Part shown: positions 42,490 to 51,082 of the stretch, piece by piece
How positions within the stretch are numbered: position 1 is the first letter of the stretch
Layout: every line of letters starts with the position of its first letter
Assembly (NCBI GenBank): GCA_937952135.1
Contig: CALFYL010000387.1
Location: 1-51,082 of the forward strand
DNA from: an uncultured Planctomycetia bacterium
GTDB taxonomy: Bacteria; Planctomycetota; UBA1135; GCA-002686595
DNA length: 51,082 nt
Direction: 5' to 3'
The notes under the pieces: model-generated
The model's database searches: none
Seen by the model: the letters and a program-made list of their open reading frames with translations, nothing else
What the model was told of the DNA's origin: nothing
Position numbers and translations under genes: made by a program

Positions 42490-44013
42490 ATGCGCAACGT
42501 CCTGATCCTGGGTTCCGGCCGCAGTGGAACGAGCATGCTGGCGGGGGCCTTCGCCCACGCCGGATGGTTCGTCGGCGCGGCGCCCTACCCGGCGCGCTCG
42601 TCGAATCCCAAGGGCTTCTTCGAATCGAAGGAGATCAACGGGCTCAACGAATACCTGCTCTCGCTCGGCGAGGGCGACGTGCTCGGGGCTTGGCAACGCT
42701 GGCTCGCGGACCTGCCCGTCGATTGGACCTGCCCGACCGACGAACGCGCGCAGCGGCGCATCGCCGAGCTGGTCGGCCGCGCGCCGTACTGCTTCAAGGA
42801 TCCGCGCTTCTCGTACACGCTGCCCGCCTGGGCGCCGTTCACGCAGGACGCGCTGCGGCTGTGCGTGTTCCGCCATCCCGAAGCCGTGGCGCGCAGCATC
42901 GTGAAGGAATGCGAGCAAGAGGCGTACTTGCGCAGCGCGCGCATGACGCGCGAGCGAGCGCTGAGCGCGTGGCTCGCGATGCACCGACGCATCCTGGAAG
43001 TGCTGCGCGCGGACGGCGAGTGGTGCTTCGTGCACTACGAGCAGGTTCTGCGCGGAGAGGGGCTCGAGCGCGTCGAGCGACTCGTCGGCGCCCCGCTTTC
43101 CCGCGAATTCCCCGAGGAAAACCTGCAGCGCACCAAGGCCGACAACGCGCTGGAGGGAGCGGTGGGGGAGACCTACGCCGAGCTGTGCGAGCTCGCGGGC
43201 CACCGCGCGGCGCCCGCGACCCAGTTCGCGACCCAGATCGCGACTGGGTTCGCATCCGGGGTCGGCGTCCCGAAGTGGAGCGCGGCCCGAAGCACGAACG
43301 ACGAGCCCTGCGATGCGCGGCTGCGTGACGCGCGCGCGACGCTCGAGCTCGAGTTCGATCGATGGCTTTCGACCGGCGTCGAGGGCGCGAGCCCGGCTTG
43401 GAAAGCGGTTCGCGGTCTCGGCGCGAAGGAGTGCGAGCAGAAGTTGGTCGACGCGCTTCCGCATCTGCCGGCGCGGCGCCGGCAGGCCGAGAAGACGGCC
43501 GCGTGGCGCTCGCTGGAGCAAGCCATCGGCCTGGAGACGCTCGCGCACGTCCACGCGACCCACGGCACGTCGAACTGGAGTGAGCTCGAAGAGCGAGCGG
43601 CGTGGCCGCTCAACACGCCGGCGGAACGGAGGCTGCTCGCGTGGCCGCAGTGGAACGAAGCGACGCTCGAGCAGCTCCTGCGAATGTGGTGCGAAGGCGT
43701 CGACGCGACGGCTAGCGCGTGTCTGTGCCTGCGGCACGATCCCGAGCTCGACGGTGCTCTCTCGAGCGCACTCGAAGCCCTCGAACGCGCGTACCAAGTC
43801 GCTTGCGAGCCTTCGCGCGCGCTCGACGTCGCCATCGTGGGCGAGGAGTTTCGCCCGAAGGATGCGCCGCGGCTGGGCCGCTCGATCGCCGGGGTGCTGC
43901 GCTGCGACACGGAGGCGACGCGCGGGCGCTTCCTCGAAGCGCTCGACGCGCCGCTCGCCCGAAACGCCGCGGAACTGCGGCGCCTGGTCGAGTCCGCCGC
44001 GAGCCCGGCCTGA
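42490..44013 (+). CDS. Sulfotransferase family protein
   Basis: A 507-residue protein. The first 250 residues are a PAPS-dependent sulfotransferase: the 5'-phosphosulfate loop is GSGRSGTSML (8-17), followed by PKGFFESKEINGLNEYLL, and the 3'-phosphate site is in RHPEAVARSIVKE (from 128). The C-terminal 250 residues have no recognised domain and are helical. A 12-bp tandem repeat encodes the four-residue units ATQF-ATQI-ATGF-ASGV from residue 243, at the junction of the two halves. The ATG at 42490 is chosen because the fold begins there; an upstream in-frame start at 42409 would add a basic extension. It precedes convergent glycosyltransferase genes, fitting sulfation of a surface glycan, a common planctomycete trait. 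Confidence 0.78.
   Translation: MRNVLILGSGRSGTSMLAGAFAHAGWFVGAAPYPARSSNPKGFFESKEINGLNEYLLSLGEGDVLGAWQRWLADLPVDWTCPTDERAQRRIAELVGRAPYCFKDPRFSYTLPAWAPFTQDALRLCVFRHPEAVARSIVKECEQEAYLRSARMTRERALSAWLAMHRRILEVLRADGEWCFVHYEQVLRGEGLERVERLVGAPLSREFPEENLQRTKADNALEGAVGETYAELCELAGHRAAPATQFATQIATGFASGVGVPKWSAARSTNDEPCDARLRDARATLELEFDRWLSTGVEGASPAWKAVRGLGAKECEQKLVDALPHLPARRRQAEKTAAWRSLEQAIGLETLAHVHATHGTSNWSELEERAAWPLNTPAERRLLAWPQWNEATLEQLLRMWCEGVDATASACLCLRHDPELDGALSSALEALERAYQVACEPSRALDVAIVGEEFRPKDAPRLGRSIAGVLRCDTEATRGRFLEALDAPLARNAAELRRLVESAASPA
43216..43263 (+). repeat. Four 12-bp tandem units inside the sulfotransferase gene
   Basis: The units begin at 43216, 43228, 43240 and 43252, read GCG-ACC-CAG-TTC and variants, and preserve the frame. 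Units three and four have drifted. Copy-number change would alter a linker by four residues at a time. Confidence 0.6.
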
Positions 44014-44025
44014 AACCAGGCTCGC
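43999..44025. terminator. Hairpin over the sulfotransferase stop codon
   Basis: GCGAGCC (43999-44005) and GGCTCGC (44019-44025) form a 7-bp stem spanning the TGA at 44011-44013. A nested CCTG-AAAC-CAGG hairpin (44009-44020) is the alternative fold. It lies between convergent genes and could serve both. Confidence 0.4.
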
Positions 44026-44055
44026 AACTAGGCGTGGAGCGTGGCCCGCAGTTCG

Positions 44056-44099
44056 GCCCGAGACTGGCCCGAGACTGGCCCGAGACTGGCCCGAAACCG
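44056..44099. repeat. 11-bp tandem repeat in a convergent intergenic region
   Basis: GCCCGAGACTG is repeated three times exactly (44056, 44067, 44078) and once degenerately (GCCCGAAACCG at 44089). It lies between the sulfotransferase stop and the end of the opposing glycosyltransferase gene at 44106. Confidence 0.85.
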
Positions 44100-44105
44100 A
44101 CCGCG

Positions 44106-46673
44106 CTACGCCACGGCGCGTTCGGCCTGCAGGAGCGACGCGATGCGCCGACGCCAATCCGAGATCGGCGCGAGGGCGCCCAAGCGCGCCTCGAGCTGCA
44201 CCGCGCTGCGCAACGCTCCATCGAGCGCGACCTGGAGCACCCGATCCGCCCGCGCGACCGCCGCTTCGTCGACGACCGCCGCGCCGCGGCCGATCGGCCC
44301 GGGCTCGAGAGACGCCCGCTCGACATAGCCGCGCGTGACGCCGGTGCGGAACACGAGGTCCGACAGCGCGATGGCGCACGCGTTGACCGTGGGGTCGCCG
44401 ACCTCGCGCACGCGCTCGGAGGCCGCCGCATCGAGCTCCTGGATGCGCGACCACAGCACTTCGAGGCACGCGCTCACGCGCTCCAGCGCCTCTGGCGACG
44501 CGGCGCGCGATGCGGTCCAGCCTTCGACGTTCGGCTCGCCTGGCAGCTTCGACGCGAGCAGGTCGAGGTTCGGCGTGCTGCGCGCAAAGCTCGCGAGCAT
44601 GCCCGCCACGCTCGCGGCCTTGAGGTGCCGGCCGCGCGCCGATTCGAGCAGTCGGTTCGTCGCGCCGAGGCTCTGGAGCTGGTGAGCGAGGTCGAGTTCC
44701 TCCCAGCCCCAGACGCGGTGGCGTTCGTCGAAGCGCAGCCCGCGCGAAGCGAGCAGCGCGCGCCGGAACGACCAGTTGTCCGTGAACCACTGCGTCCAGT
44801 CGACGAGGCGCGAGCCGCCGCGCAGGCGCGGGTTCGAGCGCGCACCCATCCACGCGCCGAACAGGCCGGCGTCGACGCCGTACTCGAGCGCGCCGAGGCA
44901 CGTCGCGAGTTCGCTGCCCGCTCGAACGTGGAACTCGAGGTGCTCCGCGACGAAGCGTTCGCTCGGCTCGATGTCGCTGTCGCAGAAGATCACGACCTCG
45001 CCCGTCGCCGCATCGAGACCGCTGTTCAGCGCGGCGCCGCGGCCGCGGTTGCGCTCGTGTTCGATGAGGCGCCAGTTCGCGGGCGCGCCGCGTTCCTGGA
45101 ACAGCTCGTCGAACAGCTCGCGCACCGGCGGCTGCGAGCCGTCGTCGACGACGATCAGCTCGAACGGCGCGACGCCGACCTGGCGCGCGAAGCCCTCGAG
45201 GACAGGCCGCAAGAGATCGAGCCGGTTGTAGGCGGGGATGACGACGCTCACGCTCGGGAGTTCTCCCGCGCGCGTTTGCGCCGGCGCGTCCGCTTCGACG
45301 AGCTCGCGCTCCAGTTCCTTCAGCCGTCCGAGGCGGTGGTCCGCGATCCACGGCTTGGAGTTCAGCGCCTCGCGCGCGCGCTCGACGAACATGCCTGCGT
45401 CGTCGCGGCTGCCGAGTTGCGCCGCCGCGGCAGCGCCGAGCACCCACGCGTCCGCGCAATCCGGCGCGAGAAGCTCGGGCAGCCCGCGGAGCGCCTCTTC
45501 GGGGCGGCCCGAGTCGAGGAGCGCCTCCGCGAGCCCGAGTTTCGCCTCGACGAGCTCGCTGTCGAAGAGCAGCGCCTCCGCGAAGGCCCGTTCCGCGAGC
45601 TCGGGCTCCGCGAGGAGCAAGTGCACCGTGCCGAGCCGCGTCGCGCCCGTCGCGCCGAGCGCGCCCGGCAGAACCTCGGTCCAGAACGTCTTCCCGCGGT
45701 GTTGCTTCAGCGCTTCGTACGCCGATTGCGCCGCGAGCAGATCCGCAGCGAAGGCTTCGACGTCGCTCGCGCGGTGCGCGCGGCGTTCGTGGGCCAGCCC
45801 TTCGAGCAGCTCGAAGTTCGGGTGCGGATCGCTCCACAGCCGCGCCTGCGCGAGCGTCGCGAGGGCCTCGTCCAACTCGCCGGCGCGGATCGCGAGAAAG
45901 GCGAGCAGCGTCGCGGGCAGCACGACGTCGACCTCGGGTCGCGTAGCGCCCTGGTCGCGGAAGCACGCCCAACCCTTGCGGGCGACTTCGAGCGCGCGCC
46001 CCGCGTCGCCGCGGCGTTCGAGCTCGCGCGCGAGGTAGGCGTGCACCGTCGCGTTGTTCGGCTCCGCCGCCACGCGCCGTTCGAGCAGGCGCAGGTTGCG
46101 GTCGTTCTTGCCGCGCGCGGCGCGCAGCTCGGGCACGGCGCCGAAGTGCACGATGGGCGCGTCGACGCGCACGATGCGACGGTGGCGGCGCGCCCAGCTC
46201 GTCACCTGCTCGTGGATCACGCCTTCCCACTCCAGATCGCTCGTGCGGCGCACGAGGCGGGGCAAGAGCACCGGGTCGCCGCGTCGCGCGCGGCCTTCGA
46301 CGACGTCGTCGAGGCTCGCTTCGAGCCCGCTCGCGTCGTGAAGCGGCAGCATCCCGCAGTCGAAGTTGTCGTGGGCGAGCGCCTTGCGCAACGCGCGCTT
46401 CGCACCGGGCCCGAGGCGCTCGTCGGCGTCGAGCACGAGCACGAAGCCCGACTTTACGTGCTCGAGCGCCGCATTGCGCGCCGCCGCGAAGTCGTCGTTC
46501 CACGTGTGGGCGACGACCGTTGCGCCGTGCTGGCGCGCGATCTCCACCGTGCGGTCCGTGCTGCCGGTGTCGACCACGACGAGGGCGTCCACGACGCCCG
46601 CGACCGACCTGAGGCAGCCTTCGAGGAAGCGCTCCTCGTTCTTCACGATCATGCACAGCGTGAGGCGTTGCAT
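44106..46673 (-). CDS. Double GT2-domain glycosyltransferase with central TPR-like region
   Basis: An 855-residue protein with two family 2 glycosyltransferase domains. The first (about 3-215) begins LTLCMIVKNEERFLEGCL, has VVDTGSTDRT and the DxD motif LDADE (82-84), and contains EGVIHEQ, as in the SunS/TPR-linked GT2 group. Residues about 215-465 are helical repeats of TPR character (ATVHAYLARELERRGDAGRA). The second domain starts near 473 (VSVVIPAYNRLDLLRP), with the metal motif FCDSDIEPS near 557 and the C-terminal signature VWGWEELDLAHQL near 654. No membrane helix is seen, so it acts in the cytoplasm. Its ATG is four bases after the stop of the next minus-strand gene, another double GT2, so they form an operon probably building a surface polysaccharide. 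Confidence 0.85.
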   Translation of the reverse strand: MQRLTLCMIVKNEERFLEGCLRSVAGVVDALVVVDTGSTDRTVEIARQHGATVVAHTWNDDFAAARNAALEHVKSGFVLVLDADERLGPGAKRALRKALAHDNFDCGMLPLHDASGLEASLDDVVEGRARRGDPVLLPRLVRRTSDLEWEGVIHEQVTSWARRHRRIVRVDAPIVHFGAVPELRAARGKNDRNLRLLERRVAAEPNNATVHAYLARELERRGDAGRALEVARKGWACFRDQGATRPEVDVVLPATLLAFLAIRAGELDEALATLAQARLWSDPHPNFELLEGLAHERRAHRASDVEAFAADLLAAQSAYEALKQHRGKTFWTEVLPGALGATGATRLGTVHLLLAEPELAERAFAEALLFDSELVEAKLGLAEALLDSGRPEEALRGLPELLAPDCADAWVLGAAAAAQLGSRDDAGMFVERAREALNSKPWIADHRLGRLKELERELVEADAPAQTRAGELPSVSVVIPAYNRLDLLRPVLEGFARQVGVAPFELIVVDDGSQPPVRELFDELFQERGAPANWRLIEHERNRGRGAALNSGLDAATGEVVIFCDSDIEPSERFVAEHLEFHVRAGSELATCLGALEYGVDAGLFGAWMGARSNPRLRGGSRLVDWTQWFTDNWSFRRALLASRGLRFDERHRVWGWEELDLAHQLQSLGATNRLLESARGRHLKAASVAGMLASFARSTPNLDLLASKLPGEPNVEGWTASRAASPEALERVSACLEVLWSRIQELDAAASERVREVGDPTVNACAIALSDLVFRTGVTRGYVERASLEPGPIGRGAAVVDEAAVARADRVLQVALDGALRSAVQLEARLGALAPISDWRRRIASLLQAERAVA

Positions 46674-46677
46674 CGGT

Positions 46678-48582
46678 TCAGACCCTCGTGGTTTGGAAAC
46701 GCGCAGGCAGGGCCGGCGCGGGATCGGGCGCCGCGGGCAGCGGAACGAAGAGTTCCGAGCGCTCGAAGGCGCGCGTGAGCGCGGGCTGGAGCACGCTGTA
46801 GTCGCCGTACTTCGCGTCGGGGCGGCCGCCCCACTTGGCCGCGAACTCGCGCCAGTTGCGCTGCAACAACTCGTTGTGGCGCGCCGCCTTGGCGCCGCCG
46901 TAGTGCTCGTGGCGCACGAACACGTCGAGCGCGCAGCGGTTGCGGAAGCCTGCGAGCGTCGCGCGCAGGGTGAAGTCGTCGTCCTCGAAGCCCCAGGGCG
47001 AGAAGCGCTCGTCGAAGCCGCCGATCGTGTCGAGAACTTCGCGGCGCATCAGCAGCAGGAACGAGGTCAGCACGTTCTGCGGCCGCGCGCGTCGGTGGTT
47101 GCGCGCCGCGTGCTCGCTCGCGAACTTCGCGAGGCTGTCGAAGTCGACGGCGCCCTCGAAGGGAATCTGCTGGCCGTGGGCGGCGCGGTCGGCGACCGGA
47201 CCGATGCAACCGCTCTTGGCGTCGACCTGCGCGTGGAACCGCAGCCGCTCGAGCCATCCCGGCGACACGACCGCGTCGTTGTCCATCACCACGATCCACT
47301 CGCCGCGCGCGCGCGCGAGCGCCTGGTTGCGCGCCTTCGGAGCGCCGAGGTTGTCGGCGTTCTGGATCAGCGTCAGGTCGCGCTGCTCCGCGAGCCACTC
47401 CGCGCTGCCGTCGCTCGAGCCGTTGTCGACGACGATCACTTCGGTCGCAAACCGCGCGTCGGCCGCTCGGCGCAGGGCCGCGAGGCACTTCTGCGTCTTC
47501 TCGAGCGCGTTGTAGGAGACGATCACGATCGACGTCAGCCCTTCCGCGCGCGGGCCGTCGCGCAGCGTCTCGAGCGGGCTCGCGCCCTCGTGATGCTGCA
47601 GGATTCCGGCCCAGTAGCCCACCAGGCTCACGCGCCGCACGAGGCTGCAGAGTTGGGCGATCAGAGCGGCGGGCAAAACCTTGCCGGCGTGGTCCCGGTC
47701 GAGGCGTTCGAGCTTCGCCACGAGCTCGACCTGCATCGGGTAGAAGCTCTCGACGCCGTGCTGCAGCTTCGCGAACGCGGCAGGGCCCGCCGTGCAACCT
47801 TCGGGGAAGTGCAACAGCTCGGGGCGCGCGTGCTTGGCCGCGAACTTCGACATGTTTACGCCGAGGCGCACCATGCGGTCGAAGAAGCCGCGCGCGTTCA
47901 GCACGTGGTCGTGCTCGCACACGAGGTCGGCGCGGAACTCGACCTTCCAGCCGCGCTGCGACAGGCGGTAGCCGAGCTCGACGTCCTCGGCGATCGCCTC
48001 GCGAAAGTTCACGGCGTCGAAGCCGCCGACCTCGCGCAGCGCCTCCGTCGGCAGGCTGATGTTGCAGGTCCAGAAGTGCTGCCAGTCCAGTCGGCGGCCG
48101 TGGACGAGCGAGGGAAAGTCGAACAGCAGGTTCGAGGCCTGCAGGAGTTGCACGAAGGGCGAGCGCAGCGCGCGCGCCGTGAAGTTGAAACTGCCGAGCA
48201 GCGCGGTCCTCGGCGCGCAGGTGCGGTGCGCCGCGAGGTGCTTCTCGAGCAGGTCCGGCGCGGGCACGGCGTCGTCGTTGAGGATCAGCGTGAGCGGTGC
48301 GCGCACGTGCTCGAGCGCGAGGTTGCGCGCGGCGCCGGGGCCGGCGTTCGGCTGGCGCAGCAGCGTGAGCGAGTAGGCGTGCTCGCTCGCGTCGAGCGCG
48401 ATCGGATCCGGCGTTCCGTCGTCGACAACGACGACTTCGAAGCGCTCGGGCGAGAGCGTCTGGAAGTCGAGTTGCGCGAGGAGCTCGCGGATCGTCTCGG
48501 CGCGGCCGTAGGTCGGGATGACGACGGCGAGTTCGGGACCCGGCGAGCGATTCTGAGCCGCGGAGGCGGAGTTGGAGGCCAT
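46678..48582 (-). CDS. Double GT2-domain glycosyltransferase
   Basis: A 634-residue protein with two family 2 glycosyltransferase domains. The first starts VVIPTYGRAETIRELL (20-35), has VVDDGTPDP, and the metal-binding NDD at 102-104 in LILNDDAVPAP. Its acceptor-side motif is FREAIAEDVELGYRL. The second, about 350-600, has TSIVIVSYNALEKTQKCL, VDNGSSDGSAEWL, MDNDAVVSPGWL and the terminal FSPWGFEDDDFTLRATLAG. The arrangement resembles rhamnosyl- or chondroitin-polymerase-like GTs that add two sugars alternately. It lies four bases upstream of the other double GT2 gene and 87 nt downstream of the M28 peptidase gene. Cytoplasmic, UDP- or dTDP-sugar dependent; donor and acceptor are not readable from sequence. 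Confidence 0.86.
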   Translation of the reverse strand: MASNSASAAQNRSPGPELAVVIPTYGRAETIRELLAQLDFQTLSPERFEVVVVDDGTPDPIALDASEHAYSLTLLRQPNAGPGAARNLALEHVRAPLTLILNDDAVPAPDLLEKHLAAHRTCAPRTALLGSFNFTARALRSPFVQLLQASNLLFDFPSLVHGRRLDWQHFWTCNISLPTEALREVGGFDAVNFREAIAEDVELGYRLSQRGWKVEFRADLVCEHDHVLNARGFFDRMVRLGVNMSKFAAKHARPELLHFPEGCTAGPAAFAKLQHGVESFYPMQVELVAKLERLDRDHAGKVLPAALIAQLCSLVRRVSLVGYWAGILQHHEGASPLETLRDGPRAEGLTSIVIVSYNALEKTQKCLAALRRAADARFATEVIVVDNGSSDGSAEWLAEQRDLTLIQNADNLGAPKARNQALARARGEWIVVMDNDAVVSPGWLERLRFHAQVDAKSGCIGPVADRAAHGQQIPFEGAVDFDSLAKFASEHAARNHRRARPQNVLTSFLLLMRREVLDTIGGFDERFSPWGFEDDDFTLRATLAGFRNRCALDVFVRHEHYGGAKAARHNELLQRNWREFAAKWGGRPDAKYGDYSVLQPALTRAFERSELFVPLPAAPDPAPALPARFQTTRV

Positions 48583-48669
48583 CTCGTCGGCTTTCGACGC
48601 GCCCCGGCGGGGGCCTGAGCCTGCCGGCCCAGCCCGGGCCCGCTGCTGGGATTCGACGCCGCGCGGGGC

Positions 48670-50964
48670 CTACTCGAGCCTGTGGAGCGCTCCGATGAAC
48701 ACGATGTCGCCGTCGCTGCGCGGCAGGTGTGTGCGCCCGTCGCGAGTCTCGATCAAGGCGGCGTGCTCGCTCGTCGAGGCCCAATCCTGATCGATCAGGT
48801 GCACGCTCGAGGCGCGCCGCGCGCGGTCGCGGAGCACGAACTCGACGCCGTCTTGCTCGAACGCGAAGAGCAACTGCGTGCGCACGCCGTCGAAGCCGCC
48901 CTCGAGGCGCTGACCGCGCCATTCGATGGCTTCGATCGAAACTTCCTCGGGCAGGTGCAGATGCAAGCGCGGCGCGCCGCGCGGCGAAGTCAGGCGACAG
49001 CGAACCAAGCGCCCTCCTTCGACTGCGCTCGTGCTCAGGACTTCGAGCTTCGGCGGGGGCGCGTCGATGCGCGGCGCCGGCGCGACGTGCATCGAGGGAT
49101 CGAGGGACATCCACGGAAACGGCGGAGTCGTCGCGCGCGTCCAGTCGGCGGCGCGCGCAACTCGTTCGGGCAAGCGCGCGCCGAAGGTGGACGCCTCGAA
49201 GCGCGCGACGTCGCGCTCCGCGTCGTGGACGTGGCGCAGGTTCAACCACTCCAGGCCCGTCGTTCCGCCCGGTCTTTGGAGGACGAGGAGCGCGAGGAGC
49301 AGCGCTCCCACCGCGAGCAACGTGAGGCCGGTGCGCGCGAGCGCGCGGGCGGGGAGCAGCGGGAACATCGGCCACAGCATCGCGAGCGCGGCGACGAGGG
49401 GCACAGCGAGCGCGACGGGCATGCGGAACGACGACGCGAGCCAGAACTGCGCGTGGATCGGGACCCAGAGCAGCAGCGCGAGGGCCGCGAACAAGGCGAG
49501 CGCGGTCCACACGCGGAGATTCGAGCCCGCGCGGCCCGGCGCGAGTGCGAGCTCCAGTGCGCACCACAGCACCGCCGGCGCCAAGAGCAGGTAGCTGACC
49601 TCGCTCAGCGCGACACTGGTGAGGAGCGCGAACAGCGCCAGCGAACTCCCGAGCGCGAGCCACGCGTCGCGGAACGAGCTGCGCGCCGCGAGGAGTTCGG
49701 CAATCACGATGAAAGCGCCGCCGCAGGTGAGTGCCAGCGCGAATCCGGCGTGGAAGGGCGCCCGCGCGCCCGCGTCGGCGCTCTCGAGGTACGCGCCGAG
49801 CGCCGCGAATTCGGCCCACACGACGCCGAGCGCCACACTCATGGCCGCCCCGACGCCAGGCCCGACGTGCGCGATGGTGCGCCACGCCGATCCTTCGTCT
49901 CGGCGCGAGCGCCGTTGTGCGAACCAAGCCGCCGCCGCCGCGAGCACGACGCCGATCCACGGTCGCCACGACACGATGCCGAGGCCGACGACATCGGTGA
50001 AAACGACCCGCGAGTCGCTCCACTGCTCGATGCGTTCCTGCGCGAGTTCGCGCGCGAGGGCCAGCGCTTGCTCGCCCTGGTGCTGCACGCTGCGGGCGTC
50101 GAGTCCCTCCAAGTCGTCGTGCGGCGTGTGGTAGACACCCAGGCCGCCGAGAAACGCGAAGTTGAAGCCGGGTGCGCCGCGTTCCGCGAACACCGAGTAA
50201 TCGGTGTCGTTCGGCATCAGCTTGTAGACGAAGTCGGCGAGGGAGCTCGCGCGCGCGTGCGGCGCCGAACGCGCGAGCGCCGCGATCGCGTCCGAACCGC
50301 CGCGCGCCTGGAACATCACGCTCGGGCCGGAGTTCCCCCGCGCTTCGAGGTTGATCACGCACCCGATGTTCTTCGCGAGTTCGTGCCGCATTGCAAACGC
50401 TTCGGCGCCGATGAGCCCAGCCTCTTCCGCGTCGCTGAACAAGTACACGACCGGCCGCGAGAGCGCGGGTCCGTGCGCAGAGCCGGCCTTCAGGGCGCGC
50501 GCGATCTCGAGCAAGCTCGCGCAGCCGGCGCCGTCGTCCGCGGCGCCCGGACTGCACCCGACGGTGTCGTAGTGGGCGGCGAGCAGAATCGACGCTTCCT
50601 GCGCTTCGACGAATTGGCGAGCGATGACGTTGCGCACGAGCGCCACGCGCCCGCTCGGCCCGCGCGCGAGCGTCTCCTGGACCTCGACCTCGAGCCCCAG
50701 CGCTTCGAGCGCCGCGACCAGCGCTTCGCGAAACTTCGCGTGCGCCGCCGTGCCGCCCGGCCGCGGCTCGAGCGGACCCTGCGCTTCGAGCCACTTCAAA
50801 GCGCGGCTCGCCGAGAACTCCTCGGCGGGCGCATCGATCGGCCGCGCGTCGACGGGCGCATACGCGAACCACGGACCTGCCAGCGCGAGCAGCACGAGCG
50901 CCAACAGGGCGCAGCCGAACCTCGAGCCGCTCGCGGATCCCGGGACTTCGTCGCTGGCGGGCAT
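48670..50964 (-). CDS. Polytopic membrane M28-family peptidase
   Basis: A 764-residue protein. An N-terminal anchor helix (about 17-36) precedes an extracytoplasmic M28 domain. Zinc ligands are visible: His131 in AAHYDTVG, Asp143 in AADDGAG, Glu180/Glu181 in SDAEEAGLIG, Glu207 in INLEARG and the final His in VYHTPHDD (279 or 282). Roughly eight further membrane helices fill 330-570, for example WVPIHAQFWL-flanking segments and MPVALAVPLVAALAMLW. A soluble C-terminal domain of 180 residues follows. This layout matches the vacuolar/ER membrane M28 peptidases and related bacterial proteins. It lies first in a minus-strand series with two glycosyltransferases, 70 nt from tRNA-Asn. Substrates are unknown. 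It is distinct in architecture from the M28 lipoprotein at 11220. Confidence 0.86.
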   Translation of the reverse strand: MPASDEVPGSASGSRFGCALLALVLLALAGPWFAYAPVDARPIDAPAEEFSASRALKWLEAQGPLEPRPGGTAAHAKFREALVAALEALGLEVEVQETLARGPSGRVALVRNVIARQFVEAQEASILLAAHYDTVGCSPGAADDGAGCASLLEIARALKAGSAHGPALSRPVVYLFSDAEEAGLIGAEAFAMRHELAKNIGCVINLEARGNSGPSVMFQARGGSDAIAALARSAPHARASSLADFVYKLMPNDTDYSVFAERGAPGFNFAFLGGLGVYHTPHDDLEGLDARSVQHQGEQALALARELAQERIEQWSDSRVVFTDVVGLGIVSWRPWIGVVLAAAAAWFAQRRSRRDEGSAWRTIAHVGPGVGAAMSVALGVVWAEFAALGAYLESADAGARAPFHAGFALALTCGGAFIVIAELLAARSSFRDAWLALGSSLALFALLTSVALSEVSYLLLAPAVLWCALELALAPGRAGSNLRVWTALALFAALALLLWVPIHAQFWLASSFRMPVALAVPLVAALAMLWPMFPLLPARALARTGLTLLAVGALLLALLVLQRPGGTTGLEWLNLRHVHDAERDVARFEASTFGARLPERVARAADWTRATTPPFPWMSLDPSMHVAPAPRIDAPPPKLEVLSTSAVEGGRLVRCRLTSPRGAPRLHLHLPEEVSIEAIEWRGQRLEGGFDGVRTQLLFAFEQDGVEFVLRDRARRASSVHLIDQDWASTSEHAALIETRDGRTHLPRSDGDIVFIGALHRLE

Positions 50965-51034
50965 TTGCTGAGCGGCGTCCGTCGTCCCCAGGGAAGGTCT
51001 CGGGGCAGACCTCAGCGGCGCTGGCGGGGGAGGA

Positions 51035-51082
51035 TGGCTCCCCGGGTAGGGCTCGAACCTACAACAACCCGGTTAACAGCCG
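51035..51082 (-). tRNA. tRNA-Asn (GTT), 3' part, cut by the window end
   Basis: Read on the minus strand, the window begins inside the anticodon stem. It gives the loop CT-GTT-AA, with anticodon GTT at 51077-51075, followed by the T arm GTAGG-TTCGAGC-CCTAC. The acceptor strand, discriminator G and an encoded CCA (51037-51035) complete it. The 5' half, with the D arm, lies beyond 51082. Encoded CCA and the standard T loop make this a functional gene. Confidence 0.93.

Noticed and set aside
46649..50872. A 1407-residue minus-strand frame overlapping the glycosyltransferase and M28 genes
   Set aside because: It runs through in another phase of the same strand, with Arg/Ala-rich composition and no motif. 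The two real genes explain the region.

Overview
The window is 51 kb of very GC-rich bacterial DNA, densely coding, with no insertion sequence, integrase, phage gene or CRISPR array that I can see. Several traits point to Planctomycetota, perhaps one of the deep lineages outside the classical orders. These are two ECF sigma factors fused to huge extracytoplasmic carboxypeptidase-regulatory-like regions, many secreted beta-propeller or FG-GAP proteins, an H-X9-DG C-terminus, a MamK-like actin, and a secreted protease with a tail domain of the kind found repeatedly in planctomycete exoproteins. This assignment is inference; no rRNA is present to settle it.

Layout: 1-7.3 kb holds the end of a pseudopilin-like gene, a UbiA-family phosphoribosyltransferase, and an AddB/AddA-like helicase-nuclease pair with overlapping stop and start. 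7.3-13.9 kb holds the first sigma/CarboxypepD fusion, a WalJ/YycJ MBL-fold nuclease (minus strand), an M28 lipoprotein peptidase and a TRIC-type channel. 14.0-20.1 kb is a translationally coupled operon: ABC ATPase-permease fusion, double-PDZ lipoprotein, and two FG-GAP repeat exoproteins. 20.1-24.5 kb holds an HD hydrolase, a beta-helix/PA14 exoprotein and a convergent secreted beta-propeller. 24.7-27.0 kb is a NatA/NatB-type exporter.

27.1-30.3 kb is the most intriguing block: an HDOD protein, a degenerate-GGDEF coiled-coil protein and a MamK-like actin. It carries two matching promoter-like motif pairs and ends in a strong hairpin. 30.5-33.6 kb is a second sigma/CarboxypepD fusion sharing a 10-bp upstream element with the first. 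33.7-39.2 kb holds a DUF983 protein, a 7Fe ferredoxin, a trypsin-like exoprotease, a small unknown, a methyltransferase and an outer-membrane barrel candidate. 39.4-44.0 kb holds a thioredoxin-like protein, glutaminyl-tRNA synthetase and a sulfotransferase. 44.1-51.0 kb is a minus-strand run: multi-domain glycosyltransferases, a polytopic M28 peptidase and the 3' part of tRNA-Asn.

Working together: much of the coding capacity serves the cell envelope and exterior (exporters, secreted propellers and proteases, sulfotransferase, glycosyltransferases). The two membrane-tethered sigma factors are candidates for sensing that exterior. Several start codons lie 6-9 nt after a -10-like hexamer, which suggests leaderless transcripts; clear Shine-Dalgarno sites are few, the best being at the ferredoxin gene.
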